Positions 27,135-36,719 are shown, numbered from the stretch's first letter. The stretch: 64,000 bases of DNA from Olsenella sp. oral taxon 807 (GCF_001189515.2 NZ_CP012069.2:2790001-2854000), one strand, 5' to 3'. The notes: a model not told the origin generated them from the sequence alone. A program made the numbers and translations.

Positions 27135-28090
27135 CTCCCCTCCAGGAGGCGCCTGAGCGCGTCGGCTTGCCGCCACGACTCGTCGGCCCACTCCTGGACG
27201 CTCCCCCACGGGGAGGGGGAGTGCTCCAGCGTGAGCTCGCAGTCCCAGCGGGTCTTGAGCCACCCGCGGGTGATCCAGGGGTCGGTCTCGATCATCTGGG
27301 CGATGGTCAGGCTGGGGATGTAGGTCGACATGTACGACACCGTCTCGCCCGCCCACGCGCACCCGAGGCTGAAGTTTCCGAGCGCCGTGTCAGAGAAGGT
27401 ACGCACGTGCATGTCGCACGTCGGGTTCTGCGGCTCGATGGTCGTGCTCATGATCGTCGACGCGTGCTCGTCCCTGTCGAAGGCGAGGACCGCCACGAGA
27501 GTGCGACGCTGGCGTCCCTCGTGGTCGTACGTCACGGATGGGGTCGGGTGGTAGCCGGAGAGGCCGAGGGCGGCCGCCGGGACCCCGGTACCCAACAGCT
27601 TGGTTCCCCACAGACTGACGGAGTAGTCGCCCGTGAGGCCGGACGATGACTCCCTCGGGCGCAGCACGTGCGCCCCCCTGCCGACCCTGTACTCGCTCTC
27701 GGCCGACAGCCTCACGTCCACGACGGGCATGCTGCGGGTTCCCTGGGGGATAGCGAAGTCGACGTACGCTCGGATCGCGTGGACGACGGGGTAGCGCATC
27801 CCGCCGGTCGCGACCCTCTCCTCGACGTACAGGGGAAGCCTCGACCTCAGCCCGAACTCGGCCGTCGCCTCCATGCTCTCGAGATAGGGCCCGGACGACG
27901 GGTAAAACCCGGTGACGTATGGCCACGAGCGCGACCTCAGCTTGTAGGTCCCGCGCACCCAGTACGGCCACTCGTCCCTTGGGTACACGAGGGCGCCGTC
28001 GACGCGCGCCTCGGTGACCCTCCTGCCGTTGACCATGAGGCCGTCGGAGAGGTAGGTGTAGGTCCTGCCGTCGGGCATCGTGATGCTCAT
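27131..28090 (-). CDS. Phage tail or baseplate protein, candidate receptor-binding component
   Basis: 319 residues, beta-rich and without membrane segments, opening MSITMPDGRTYTYLSDGL. It lies directly after the tail-lysin-like protein, the usual place for baseplate upper proteins or receptor-binding proteins. No conserved family recognised; assignment is by gene order. Confidence 0.7.
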   Translation of the reverse strand: MSITMPDGRTYTYLSDGLMVNGRRVTEARVDGALVYPRDEWPYWVRGTYKLRSRSWPYVTGFYPSSGPYLESMEATAEFGLRSRLPLYVEERVATGGMRYPVVHAIRAYVDFAIPQGTRSMPVVDVRLSAESEYRVGRGAHVLRPRESSSGLTGDYSVSLWGTKLLGTGVPAAALGLSGYHPTPSVTYDHEGRQRRTLVAVLAFDRDEHASTIMSTTIEPQNPTCDMHVRTFSDTALGNFSLGCAWAGETVSYMSTYIPSLTIAQMIETDPWITRGWLKTRWDCELTLEHSPSPWGSVQEWADESWRQADALRRLLEGR

Positions 28091-28099
28091 GGGCCCCTC

Positions 28100-29590
28100 C
28101 TATGGCTTCTTCTCTGTCGTGAAGGCGATGGTCCCCCTGGTGATCCGCACGCCGTCTAGGGTGTGGATGACGTCGTCGTGGCCTTGGCCCTGGTTCTGGT
28201 TCATGGCGTCGCGGTCGCGCTCGGCGCCCCTGGCGCGCTCGTCCCTGAGGGCCTTTTCGAAGCCCCTCTGGCGGTCGCGCTGGCGCGCCAGCGCCGAGGC
28301 CAGGGTCGCGGCAGGCTCCCCGAGCGTGGCCACGCGGCCCGACTCGTCGAGCTCGTCGGACTCCACGCTCACGACGCGCTGGTCCACGTCCACGCCGACC
28401 TCGTCGTCGCGCACGACGAAGGCCTGGCCGAGCTCGCAGGCCACGTGCGGTGCCAGGCGGTAGCGGTAGGTCGGCCGCATCGCCGCCTGGCGCGCGAGCC
28501 ACCGGTCGCCCTCCGAGGCGAGGCGCGCCACGATCGCGGCCGCGAGCGAGTCCGAGAGCGCGTGGAAGGCGAGCCTGCCCGCCTCCAGCGCGGCCTCGGC
28601 CAGGGCGTCGTGGCGCGCCTTGGCGGCGTCCTTCTGCTCCTGGGTCATGCCTGACTTGTCAAGGTTGTCCCAGGCGGCCCTGTGGGCGTCGGCCTTCTCC
28701 TGCGCCTTGGCCCAGGCGTCGTCCATCTCGGCCGTCCACCTGTTGTAGAGGTCCACGCAGTCCACGTCGTGGTCGGAGGCGTCCCAGTTGGCCATGCCGA
28801 GGTGGCCGTGGCGGGCGGTCGAGGCCGCGTCCTCGCGGGTGAGCTCGGGCCTCACCGTGGCCTTGTGGTGGGCGTCGGTGTCGTCCGGCCAGTCGTCCCA
28901 CGAGACGGAGCTGCGGAAGGTGGCCCTGGTGACCACGTCGCCCTCGGAGCGCTCCACCGTGGCGTCCGTGGCGCCGAGGCCCCAGTCGAGCCTGCCGGCG
29001 GCCACGGAGGCCGCCAGGCGCGCCACGAGCGACACCGACTGCGCCGTCACCGAGAGGTCCGGGCCGACGGACAGGGACGGCTCCAGCTCGCCGCCCGCCG
29101 CCTCGGCAAGCGCCCGGAGGGCCGCCAGGCGCCCCTTGCCGGAGACGTCGAGCCAGCCCACCCTCGCGCCCACCGAGCAGGAGCCCTCCCAGCCGGTGGG
29201 CGCCATGATCGCGTGGTAGGCCTCGGAGGCCGGGGCGCCCTCCCACGCCGAGCCGTCCGGCATCGGCTCGGAGAGCCTGACGTCGCTCTGCCAGGACGCC
29301 TCGGCGCGCAGCGTCGCCTCGCGCACCTGGCCTGAGGTCCTGACCCTCGCCCCGCCCTTGGCGACGTACTCGCGCCACCTCCCCCGCCCGTCGCGCAGGA
29401 GCACCCTCGACTCGGCGCGCACGTCCGGCACGGAGGTCCCCAGCACCCACGAGAGGGTGAGGGATGACTCGCCGCCGAGCTCCTCTGTCACCTTGCACGC
29501 GGTGAGGCGCCCGGGCGGCAGCTCGCGAAGCGGCCGCCTCGCGTTGTCGAGGAGGACGACGCGCAGGCCCCGCTCGTCCCACGCCGCCAT
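28100..29590 (-). CDS. Tail-associated protein (Tal / prophage endopeptidase tail-like)
   Basis: 496 residues from ATG 29588-29590, which overlaps the Dit stop (TGATG). The N-terminal 280 residues look like the baseplate hub domains of siphophage Tal proteins. Residues about 285-400 are Ala/Glu/Lys/Arg-rich coiled coil, and a short beta region ends the protein. No clear peptidase motif was seen, so it is probably structural. Confidence 0.8.
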   Translation of the reverse strand: MAAWDERGLRVVLLDNARRPLRELPPGRLTACKVTEELGGESSLTLSWVLGTSVPDVRAESRVLLRDGRGRWREYVAKGGARVRTSGQVREATLRAEASWQSDVRLSEPMPDGSAWEGAPASEAYHAIMAPTGWEGSCSVGARVGWLDVSGKGRLAALRALAEAAGGELEPSLSVGPDLSVTAQSVSLVARLAASVAAGRLDWGLGATDATVERSEGDVVTRATFRSSVSWDDWPDDTDAHHKATVRPELTREDAASTARHGHLGMANWDASDHDVDCVDLYNRWTAEMDDAWAKAQEKADAHRAAWDNLDKSGMTQEQKDAAKARHDALAEAALEAGRLAFHALSDSLAAAIVARLASEGDRWLARQAAMRPTYRYRLAPHVACELGQAFVVRDDEVGVDVDQRVVSVESDELDESGRVATLGEPAATLASALARQRDRQRGFEKALRDERARGAERDRDAMNQNQGQGHDDVIHTLDGVRITRGTIAFTTEKKP

Positions 29591-30378
29591 CAGGCCCACC
29601 TCCCGAGGTACTCCACGAGCACGCCCCCGGCGCCGCCGGAGACGCCCGTGGCCTCCACCGTGTAGGTGTGGCCTGCCCTGAGGGTCGGCCACGAGGAGTC
29701 GCGCCCGAGCGTGGCGGGGACGCCCCCCACCGTGAGCGCCTGGGCGGTGGAGTCGATCACGACCCTGCCCGTGCCGGCGACCCGCGCCTCCTGCGCCGTC
29801 CCGTCCTCGTCCACGAGGCGCACGACCGAGGCGGGCGCGGACGCCTCCCAGGTGAGCCTGGGGAGCGCCCCGCCCGTCGCGAAGACGGTCATGCCCGTCA
29901 TGTGCCCCTGGCGGTACGTGTGCGGCTCCGCGTCGTAGAGCCAAGGGCCGGACGACTTGAAGGTGACGGTGACGACGAGGGCGTCGGGGAGCTCCCTCAC
30001 CGGGCACTCGCCGTCCACCCTCGCGGGGCACCAATTCCCGTGCTGGTCAGAGCACGCGAGGCGCCGCTCGCCGGGAGCCGAGAGGATGCCCCTGAGGCAC
30101 GAGAGCCACGCCTGTCCGCCGTCGTCCCCGCCCGGCCCGTGGGACTCCCTGTAGAGGCGCGTGAGCTCCACGACCATCCTGAGCGGGCGGGCGCGCTGCC
30201 GGACGAAGAGCTCGCCGTCGGACCCGGGCAGCTCCACCGCGACGGCGGAGCGCTCGGGGATCGGCCGCGACTGCCCGCTCACTATCGTGGTGCCGTCGGG
30301 CGACGATGCCCCGCCCGGCCCGGTCAGTATGCGCGACCCGAGGTCCACCCCGCCGAAGGTCACCGTGTGGCTAGCCAT
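29590..30378 (-). CDS. Distal tail protein (Dit)
   Basis: 262 residues. An N-terminal Dit core (VTFGGVDLGSRI, later LRMVVELTRLYR) and a C-terminal galectin-like half match siphovirus distal tail proteins by size and gene order between tape measure and Tal. It forms the hexameric adaptor at the tail tip. The start overlaps the tape-measure stop by 8 bp. Confidence 0.85.
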   Translation of the reverse strand: MASHTVTFGGVDLGSRILTGPGGASSPDGTTIVSGQSRPIPERSAVAVELPGSDGELFVRQRARPLRMVVELTRLYRESHGPGGDDGGQAWLSCLRGILSAPGERRLACSDQHGNWCPARVDGECPVRELPDALVVTVTFKSSGPWLYDAEPHTYRQGHMTGMTVFATGGALPRLTWEASAPASVVRLVDEDGTAQEARVAGTGRVVIDSTAQALTVGGVPATLGRDSSWPTLRAGHTYTVEATGVSGGAGGVLVEYLGRWA

Positions 30379-32757
30379 GCGCCCCCGCCCTCTCCGCCCG
30401 GCCGACCCGGAGCTCCATCTCCTCCATGATGCGGCCGACGTCGGCCGTCTCGCGCACGACCACGCCGCCCATGTTGATCGTCGTGCCGCCGGACCCGGCG
30501 GGCATCCTCTCCGCGATCGCGCGCGCGTAGCGGTCGAGGTAGCCCCCGTAGCTCGGCCACACGAGCTCGCCGCCGCGCTCGCCCACCATGGCGAGGGTCG
30601 GGGAGGCCACGTAGCCGCCGGTGGCGTAGAACTTGATCTCGGGCAGGCGGAAGTTCGCCGGGTCCAGGCTGAAGCCGCCCTCGACGTGCAGGGTGGGGAC
30701 GTGGATCTGGGAGAACATGTCCGCGAAAGCCTGCGGTATGGAGGCCAGCCAGTCCCTTATCCTGCCGGGCAGGCCCGACACAGCCTCGCCTATGGCGTCG
30801 GCCGCCCTCCTCGCGGGCTCGGTGGCCGCGCCGAAGGCGTCCGCAAAGGCCTGCGGCACCGACGCCAGGGCGCCGGCGACCGCGCCGGGGACGGACCCGA
30901 CGGCGTCGATCGCGCCGCCCACGAGGGACGACACGGACTCCGCCGCCTGTCCGAGGGCGCCCGCGACCGACTCTGGTATCGAGGCGAGGAGGCCCGCCAC
31001 GCCCGCGACCGCGCCCGGCACGGTGACGGTGGCGAGCTCCACGACGCCCGAGGCGAAGGCCTGGACGGCCCCCGTGATCGCGTCCCAGGCGCCGAGGACG
31101 GAGTCCCTGAAGCCCTCGTTCGTGTTCCAGAGGTACACGAGCCCCGCGACCAGTCCGGCGATCGCGGCTATGGCGATCGTGATCGGGCCGCCCGCCAGCG
31201 TCGATATGACGGCGCCGACGCCCTGTATCGACTGGATCATCCCCATCGCCGACACGAGGATGCCGAAGGCCGAGGACAGCGCCGTGACGGCGCCCGTGAC
31301 GGCGCTCACCGCCTGGAACGCCATGATCGACGTCAGGACGCCCGTCGCGACGGGCCCGATCCACCCGAGGTTGTCCGCGACCCATCCGAGGGCGCCCGCG
31401 AGCGCCGAGAGCGCGGCCGTGACGACGGGGCCCGCCGCCCGCGCGAGCCCCGCGAGCGCCTCGGCGACCTGCGTGACCACCGAGACGACCTTGCCCGTGT
31501 CGAGCTCCGGCAGCTGGATGCCGACCTTCGAGAGCGTGCGGGAGGCCGTGTCCCAGACCTGCCCGAGGACCTTCGTGATCAGGGGGACGAGCGTCTGCCC
31601 GACCCGCTCCATGACCGCCGGCAGGTTCTCGGCCACGCGGTCGAATATCGTGAGGACCCTCGGCACGGCGTTGTCGGCGAAGGTGCCGATCGCGTCGAGC
31701 AGCTGCTGCGTGAGCTGTCCGACGTCCGCGTCGTCCGCCGCGATCCCGACGAGCCAGTTCTCCCACGCGGCCTTGGCCATGGACGCCGCGCCCTGGATCG
31801 TGGTCGCGGCCTCCCTCGATGTGGTGCCGGTGACGCCGAGCTGCTCCTGTATGTCGTGGATGGCCCTGATCTGGTCGGCGAACGAGTCCATCACGAGGTC
31901 GCCCGCGCGCCCCTGGGCCCTCTCGTACTCGTTGGCGTCGTCGATGAGGCGCGCCATCTCGTCCTTGGTGCCGCCATACAACGTGTTCGCCACGGGTCGT
32001 CGGTCCGTGGCCGCCCCTCCATGGGGGACTGCTGCATGTCGCCATGCAGTTCAGACTATCTCTTGGCGCCCTCGCGCCCCTCGCGCTTCCGCGCACTTGC
32101 GCGTACTCTACTCGCTTCCACGGTCGCCCGCGTGCTTTCGATAGTCGTTACACGTTCCCGGCCCCTGTGCGGTGGCCGGGCTTCGCACGGTGTCGCCTAC
32201 GCCGCCAGGGGCAGGGTTTCACCGTTTTCACGAGGTTTATACTGGGCAATGGTATGGCACTGTCTACCCAGTTTCAGGTTATCTAACATCGTGTAGTTTT
32301 GCTTCGCGAACCCCTGGTAGGCGTGCTGGATCATCTCGACGTCCGTGCCCATCTTGTTCGCGTTGTCGCCCATGTCCACGATCGCCTGGTTGCCGAGCCT
32401 GGCCGCCTCGGCCACGTCGCCGCCGAGCGACTGGCGGAGGCTCGCGGCGAAGCTCGTCACCTGCTCCATGTACTGGTTCGCGGACACGCCCGCCGTCTCG
32501 TACGCCTGGGACGCGTACTGCTGGACCTGCGCCGACGCGTCCCCGAACAGCGTGTCAACGCCGCCAACGAGCTGCTCGTAGTCCGAGTAGGCGTCGAACG
32601 CGGCCTTCGCGGTCGCGCCTATCGCGGCCTCCATCGCGGCGGCCTGTGCGGCGACGCCCGCCATGGCGGTCCCTATGCCGCCGCCGAGCAGGCTCTCGAA
32701 GCCCCGCATCGAGGGGACTATCGAGACGTAGGCGGTGCCGGCCTCAGCGTTGGCCAT
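30371..32757 (-). CDS. Tape measure protein, split by a group I intron
   Basis: Two exons: 32757 down to 32266 (164 codons) and 31978 down to 30371 (535 codons plus stop), giving 699 residues after splicing. The exon junction restores NLKLG-YGGTKDEM, the conserved signature of siphovirus tape-measure proteins, in frame. The N-terminus begins MANAEAGTAYVSIVPS, with GGAGGGG before the ATG. The middle has many Gly/Ala-rich hydrophobic helices and the last part an Arg-rich segment. Without splicing the first exon would run 39 codons into the intron and stop. Confidence 0.92.
31979..32265 (-). ncRNA. Group I intron in the tape-measure gene, 287 nt
   Basis: On the minus strand exon 1 ends ACTGGGT (32272-32266). 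The intron guide GCCCAGT (32247-32241) pairs with all seven bases, with the expected terminal U-G wobble at the splice site (P1). GCCATA (32258-32253) pairs with the first six bases of exon 2, TATGGC (P10). GACTATC (32146-32140) and GATAGTC (32060-32054) form P7, with AAGAGATAGTC typical of the S element of phage introns. The intron ends in G. No homing endonuclease is encoded. Confidence 0.92.
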
Positions 32758-33447
32758 CGCCACCCCCCTCCCAGAACGCGTCCCACTCGGACGCCGGTAT
32801 GGCCCCCGAGCCGATGCGCTCCCTGTCGTCATCCACCCCGGGGCGCGGTATGCGCCTCGGCCTGTCGAGCCTCTCCTTGGTCGCGGACTGCGCCACGACG
32901 TACTGGAGGTTCCTGAGCTCGTCCACCACGCCGGCGAGCAGCCAGGGGACGATCTCCTGCCTCGCCCACCCCCAGCGGCGCCAGGCCTCGTCGCCCCCGG
33001 CGTCCCTCGCGACGAGCGAGGACTCGGGCAGGTGGCGGACGAAGGCCAGAAGCGCCCCCTCCGACAGGGCGTGGCCCAAGTCGGAGAGGGTGAAGCGCGT
33101 CCTGGTCATGAGCTCGTACTCGAGCGCCTCGCCGTGCTCGCGGACTACTCGGGCGAGGCCGAGGGTTCCCCCATGTCGGGCTCCCCGGCCTCCTTGCGAT
33201 GCTTCTTCCACTCGTTCATGATCATCAGGAGGGTGAGGTCGTCGAGCTCGTCCACCACGGGGCCCAGGCACGGGCGAAGGAACTCGACGAACCAGTCGAA
33301 CGCTCTCTCCTTGTCCCTCCCGCGGTCCGTGGCCTCCCCCATCCTCTTCATCTCGGCCTGCGTGAGCGTGTAGGGGACCTTCCTGACCGTGCCGTCGAGC
33401 ATCACGTCGAACGTCGGCCTTACGGCCCCGCTTTGGATCTCTATCAT
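32744..33447 (-). CDS. Tail assembly chaperone, frameshifted long form (gpGT-like)
   Basis: About 234 residues made when ribosomes slip -1 at G GGG GAA (33172-33166). The first 92 or so residues are shared with the short form; the extension contains EALEYELMTRTRF and DELRNLQYVV and ends 14 bp past the tape-measure start. The pair of overlapping frames directly upstream of the tape measure is the conserved siphovirus G/GT arrangement. The extension has no plausible start codon with a ribosome site of its own. Confidence 0.82.
33145..33447 (-). CDS. Tail assembly chaperone, short form (gpG-like)
   Basis: 100 residues, start overlapping the major tail protein stop by 4 bp (ATGA). Opens MIEIQSGAVRPTFDVMLDG, helical after that, with a Glu/Pro tail. 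In siphoviruses the short form coats the tape measure during tail assembly, and a minority of ribosomes produce the long form. Confidence 0.85.
   Translation of the reverse strand: MIEIQSGAVRPTFDVMLDGTVRKVPYTLTQAEMKRMGEATDRGRDKERAFDWFVEFLRPCLGPVVDELDDLTLLMIMNEWKKHRKEAGEPDMGEPSASPE
33166..33172 (-). promoter_or_regulatory. Slippery site for -1 programmed frameshift
   Basis: Reads G GGG GAA on the coding strand, inside the overlap of the short and long tail-chaperone frames; a -1 shift here joins MG directly to GTLGLARVV. Confidence 0.7.
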
Positions 33448-34028
33448 TTCGTGACCACCCCGTCATCCGTGTATATGTATACGTTTGTCCCGTGCTCGTC
33501 CAGGTAGGTCGTGAGCGTGATGGGCAGCTTGATGGCGTCGTTGGCCACGAACTTCAGCTCGTCCACGTCCGTCACCTGCCCCAACGGGACGACGATCCGC
33601 ATGCGGGCCTTCCCGTCCTTCATGTTCACGACCCACGAGCGCACGGGCGGCAGCTCCGCCCTCACGTCGAGCTTGGTCCTCTCCCCGTGGTCGGCCGTGG
33701 CCTTCTCCACGTGGACGCAGCCCTCGCCGAACGCGTGCCCGAGCGACTCCTTGCTCATCTGGCTCTCGTTCCAACTCAGTGTGGCCTTGAACTTCTCCAG
33801 GACCGCCCGGATGGTCTTGAGCGACCAGTCCGGGATCTCGGTGGTCGAGCGGTCGATCGCTAGCGTCACGCCGTCCTTGTCCACGTAGCCCGAGGACGAG
33901 AACTTCTCGTCGAGCTGCGCGGTCGCGCTCTCCGGGAGCGGAGTCCCCACGGGCGCGTCGAAGATGGCGCCCGTGACGCCCTGGTCGGGTGCGCCCACGA
34001 GCACCTTCGATATGTCGATGCCTGCCAT
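33444..34028 (-). CDS. Major tail (tube) protein
   Basis: 194 residues, beta-rich, opening MAGIDISKVLVGAPDQG with a good Shine-Dalgarno site. Size, fold class and place immediately upstream of the tail chaperones identify it as the tail tube subunit. Confidence 0.85.
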   Translation of the reverse strand: MAGIDISKVLVGAPDQGVTGAIFDAPVGTPLPESATAQLDEKFSSSGYVDKDGVTLAIDRSTTEIPDWSLKTIRAVLEKFKATLSWNESQMSKESLGHAFGEGCVHVEKATADHGERTKLDVRAELPPVRSWVVNMKDGKARMRIVVPLGQVTDVDELKFVANDAIKLPITLTTYLDEHGTNVYIYTDDGVVTK

Positions 34029-34056
34029 GGCACCTCCTGTCTCATTGTGTGTTGTG

Positions 34057-34416
34057 TCAGTCCGCGAGCCTCACGTCTAGCGGCACCGTCACCTGCCAGA
34101 CGAACCACCCGCCCTCCTCGCGCCCGTAGCTGAGGACCTCCGGCGTCCCCATGGCGTTCACGTGCGGGTCGTCCATGGGCATGGTCACCGTCGCTATCGC
34201 GAGCATGTTCGCGAGCTCCTCCGCGTCCGACTCGGAGTCCGCCCAGAGCTGGAACGAGACCTCCGGGGAGTCGTGGGGCCACGCGAGCTCGCCGCCCGTG
34301 CGCTCCACGACGCAGAATGCGCCGAGCTCCCGCGCGTCCGGCGGCGGGTACGTCACGGCATGTACGCCGAGCACGCGCTCGGCCCACGCGATCGAGCATT
34401 CCATCGAAGAGAACAT
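34057..34416 (-). CDS. Tail terminator or tail completion protein
   Basis: 119 residues, alpha/beta, opening MFSSMECSIAWAERVLG. Its position between the head-tail joining genes and the tail tube gene matches the siphovirus tail terminator. Assigned mainly by gene order. The start overlaps the upstream stop by one base. Confidence 0.72.
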   Translation of the reverse strand: MFSSMECSIAWAERVLGVHAVTYPPPDARELGAFCVVERTGGELAWPHDSPEVSFQLWADSESDAEELANMLAIATVTMPMDDPHVNAMGTPEVLSYGREEGGWFVWQVTVPLDVRLAD

Positions 34417-34676
34417 CAGCGTCCTCCCATCGCCTTCCTGAGCGTGTTGTGCCTGAGGTTCGACCTCGCGGCGTGCATGTCGGCCGTGTAGACGATGGCC
34501 CTCACGCGCCTGGCGCCCTCCTTGGCCCTGAGGCCGTAGGCGGAGGCGTCGTACATCGACGCGGCCCTCGCGCGGATCTCCTCGCCCCTGGCGAGGCAGA
34601 GCGCCCTCGCCGCCGGGGACTTGAGCATCATCCGTGGGAAGGCCCTGTCGGGGACGAACCGGACCCTCTCAGCCAT
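34416..34676 (-). CDS. Head-tail joining protein, HK97 gp10-like
   Basis: 86 residues, strongly basic and helical. It follows the head-tail adaptor gene with 8-bp overlap, in the slot of HK97 gp10-type proteins. The family match is by context and size. Confidence 0.7.
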   Translation of the reverse strand: MAERVRFVPDRAFPRMMLKSPAARALCLARGEEIRARAASMYDASAYGLRAKEGARRVRAIVYTADMHAARSNLRHNTLRKAMGGR

Positions 34677-35010
34677 CCTGCCTCCCGAGCTCGACGCGCG
34701 TGTCCCATGGGCCCCTGACGGTCCCGGGCGGGTAGGGCCTCGGGTCGCCCACGACGTCGAGCCAGTCCCTGCCGTCGAGGCTCACGCGCCCGCCCCTGAG
34801 GGAGAGCCCGTGCCCCCTGGGCAGGTGCGCCGTGGCCGTGACGGAGGCGCCCTCGGGCCTGTCGGCCCCGAGGTCGGCAGGCGCCCCGGGCGCCCAGAGG
34901 CAGCCGGGGACCCTGACGGGCGCCGAGAGCTCCCACCGGTCGTTGCCCAGGCGGTCCGGGAAGATGCGCACGCGCGTCCTCACGAGCAGCGTCACCATCG
35001 GGTACCTCAT
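34669..35010 (-). CDS. Head-tail adaptor (stopper-like) protein
   Basis: 113 residues from ATG 35008-35010 with GGAGG five bases upstream. Beta-rich with a conserved-looking VSLDGRDWLDVVGDPRPYP segment. Overlaps the connector gene by 4 bp and the gp10-like gene by 8 bp. Position suits a head closure protein. Confidence 0.72.
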   Translation of the reverse strand: MRYPMVTLLVRTRVRIFPDRLGNDRWELSAPVRVPGCLWAPGAPADLGADRPEGASVTATAHLPRGHGLSLRGGRVSLDGRDWLDVVGDPRPYPPGTVRGPWDTRVELGRQDG

Positions 35011-35366
35011 CCCAGCCTCCCCATGACGTGGCCGGCCCACGGCTCGTCGATGCCGAGCAGCCGGCGCTCGAAGGCCGTGAGGAAGAGGTCCCCCGACGGG
35101 TTGGCGAAGGACACCGACCCGCTGTAGGGGCTCGCCGCCCACGACTCCTGCGTGACGCCCTGCCCGGACTCGCCGGCCTGCATCATGCGGGCCGTCGCCT
35201 GGCAGCAGACGAGCCTGAGGACCTCGGGGTCCACCGTGGCGACGTCGCACGACGCGCGGATTGCCGCCGAGACGGCGGAGAGCAGGGCGCGCGCCCTGCC
35301 CTCCATGGAGGCGTCGTAGCCCACCCAGAAGTGCGCCAGGTCGCCGGGCGTCGCCAGCGGGTCCAT
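35007..35366 (-). CDS. Head-tail connector protein (Gp6/gp15-like)
   Basis: 119 residues, all helical, opening MDPLATPGDLAHFWVG and containing EVLRLVCCQATARMMQA. Short helical proteins directly after the major capsid gene are head-tail connectors. Overlaps the capsid stop (TGATG). Confidence 0.78.
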   Translation of the reverse strand: MDPLATPGDLAHFWVGYDASMEGRARALLSAVSAAIRASCDVATVDPEVLRLVCCQATARMMQAGESGQGVTQESWAASPYSGSVSFANPSGDLFLTAFERRLLGIDEPWAGHVMGRLG

Positions 35367-36247
35367 CAGGCGGCCTTGAGCACGGCGAAGCCCTTGGGGT
35401 CGAGGACGGCCCATCCGTAGACGAGCTCGACGCGGTAGGCGACGTGCCCGAGCTTCTTGAGGTCGCCGTTGCCGTCCGGGTCGCCCATCGTGATGATCTC
35501 CATCGAGATGTCGCGCACGAGGCCCCAGCGGATGAGGTTGAAGGCCCCCAGGATCGCGAGGACCTTCGTCGGCACCTTGGCCCTGGCCCCGTTGACCGTG
35601 CTGGAGGTCGCGGCGGCGATGCCGTCGAAGTTCCCCATCTTCAGGTTGAGCGGTATCTCCGGGTACAGGCGCTGGCCCGTGGCCTCGACGCGGATCTTGC
35701 GGAGGCTGTTGGCGAAGCCCTTCGAGAGGGCGATGCCCGTCACGTCCCAGTCCTCGTTCACCTTCTCGACGAGCGCGTCAACGTCGTCCTGGGGCTTGGC
35801 GGTCGCGGTGACGGAGTTGGCCCCGGCCGTGAGGGCCGTCATGCCGGCCGCCACGGTGCCCTTGCTCGGGTCGATCGCGTGGTAGACGCCGTAGTCGAGG
35901 CCTCGGCCCACGGCCGCCGCCGCCGAGTCGGTCACGGCGTCCACGATCTGGAGCTGGTTGTCCTCGTCGGCCCACTCCACCTCGTCGGACAGTCGGATGG
36001 TCACGTGCGCCTTGTGGCGTCCCATGGGCACCGGCTTGAACTTCGCCTCCATGGAGGAGTGCTCGCCGCCCTCGGCGACCCACTCGGCCTCGGGCTCCTC
36101 CGTGAACACCATCGTGTCCGCGTCCGCGAAGATGAGGGGCGTCGCCGGGCTGAGCGTCTGGATCGTCGAGGCGTCCCTCGCCTTGCTGACGATGCCCTGC
36201 GCCACCTCCTTGGGTAGGGTTATCTTGTCTGTGGTGATTCCTGGCAT
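35366..36247 (-). CDS. Major capsid protein, HK97 fold
   Basis: 293 residues. Motifs include the N-arm MPGITTDKITLPKEVAQG, VRLSDEV-like TIRLSDEVEWA, and the C-terminal NLIRWGLVRDISMEI with DGNGDLKKLGHVAYRVELVYG, typical of HK97-type capsids that assemble with a separate scaffold. There is no long N-terminal delta domain; the scaffold gene precedes it. Confidence 0.92.
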   Translation of the reverse strand: MPGITTDKITLPKEVAQGIVSKARDASTIQTLSPATPLIFADADTMVFTEEPEAEWVAEGGEHSSMEAKFKPVPMGRHKAHVTIRLSDEVEWADEDNQLQIVDAVTDSAAAAVGRGLDYGVYHAIDPSKGTVAAGMTALTAGANSVTATAKPQDDVDALVEKVNEDWDVTGIALSKGFANSLRKIRVEATGQRLYPEIPLNLKMGNFDGIAAATSSTVNGARAKVPTKVLAILGAFNLIRWGLVRDISMEIITMGDPDGNGDLKKLGHVAYRVELVYGWAVLDPKGFAVLKAA

Positions 36248-36278
36248 GTCTGCTCCCGTCTGGTCCCGTCAGGGACCC

Positions 36279-36719
36279 TCACTGCCCGCCGCCGAACATC
36301 AGCCTGGCGAGCTCCCTCTTGGCCGCGTCCTCGTCCGAGGCGCCCCGGCCGTCGAACCTCCCGCCGCCCGGCGCCTGGGGCGCCGTCCTCGGCTTGGCGT
36401 ACTCGGCGACCGACTTGGCGAAGTCGCGCATCTCGTCCTCGGTCGTGCCGCGCACGAGCGAGGCGGGCACGCCCGTCTCCTTGGAGACCTTCGCCACGAG
36501 CTCGTCGCGGGCCCGCTGGTCGCGAAGCCCCCTCGCCTCGGCCTCGGCCTTGTCGGCCCTCTTCGCCGCCTTCTCAAGGTCTGCGACGGCCTTGTCGCGC
36601 GCCGCCCTGACCTCGTCGTAGTCCGCGAACGGCTCGCGCGCCTTGCGCTCGGCGCGCTCGATGCGCTCCTTGATCGCGGCGTCGAACGCCTCCTGCGTCT
36701 CGATCGGCTCGAATCCCAT
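36279..36719 (-). CDS. Capsid scaffolding protein
   Basis: 146 residues, opening MGFEPIETQEAFDAAIKERI, then a long Lys/Arg/Glu/Ala coiled coil and a Gly-rich tail ending LARLMFGGGQ. This composition and its position before the capsid gene are those of DUF4355-like scaffolds. A 130-bp gene-free gap precedes it, possibly holding a processing or internal promoter site. Confidence 0.87.
   Translation of the reverse strand: MGFEPIETQEAFDAAIKERIERAERKAREPFADYDEVRAARDKAVADLEKAAKRADKAEAEARGLRDQRARDELVAKVSKETGVPASLVRGTTEDEMRDFAKSVAEYAKPRTAPQAPGGGRFDGRGASDEDAAKRELARLMFGGGQ

Noticed and set aside
30161-32296. Long plus-strand frame opposite the tape-measure gene
   Set aside because: Arg/Gly/Asp-rich shadow; the minus strand carries the recognisable gene and intron.
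32266-32300. Tape measure interruption as IS insertion or pseudogene
   Set aside because: No terminal repeats, no target duplication and no transposase. P1, P10 and P7 pairings and exact frame restoration fit an intron far better.
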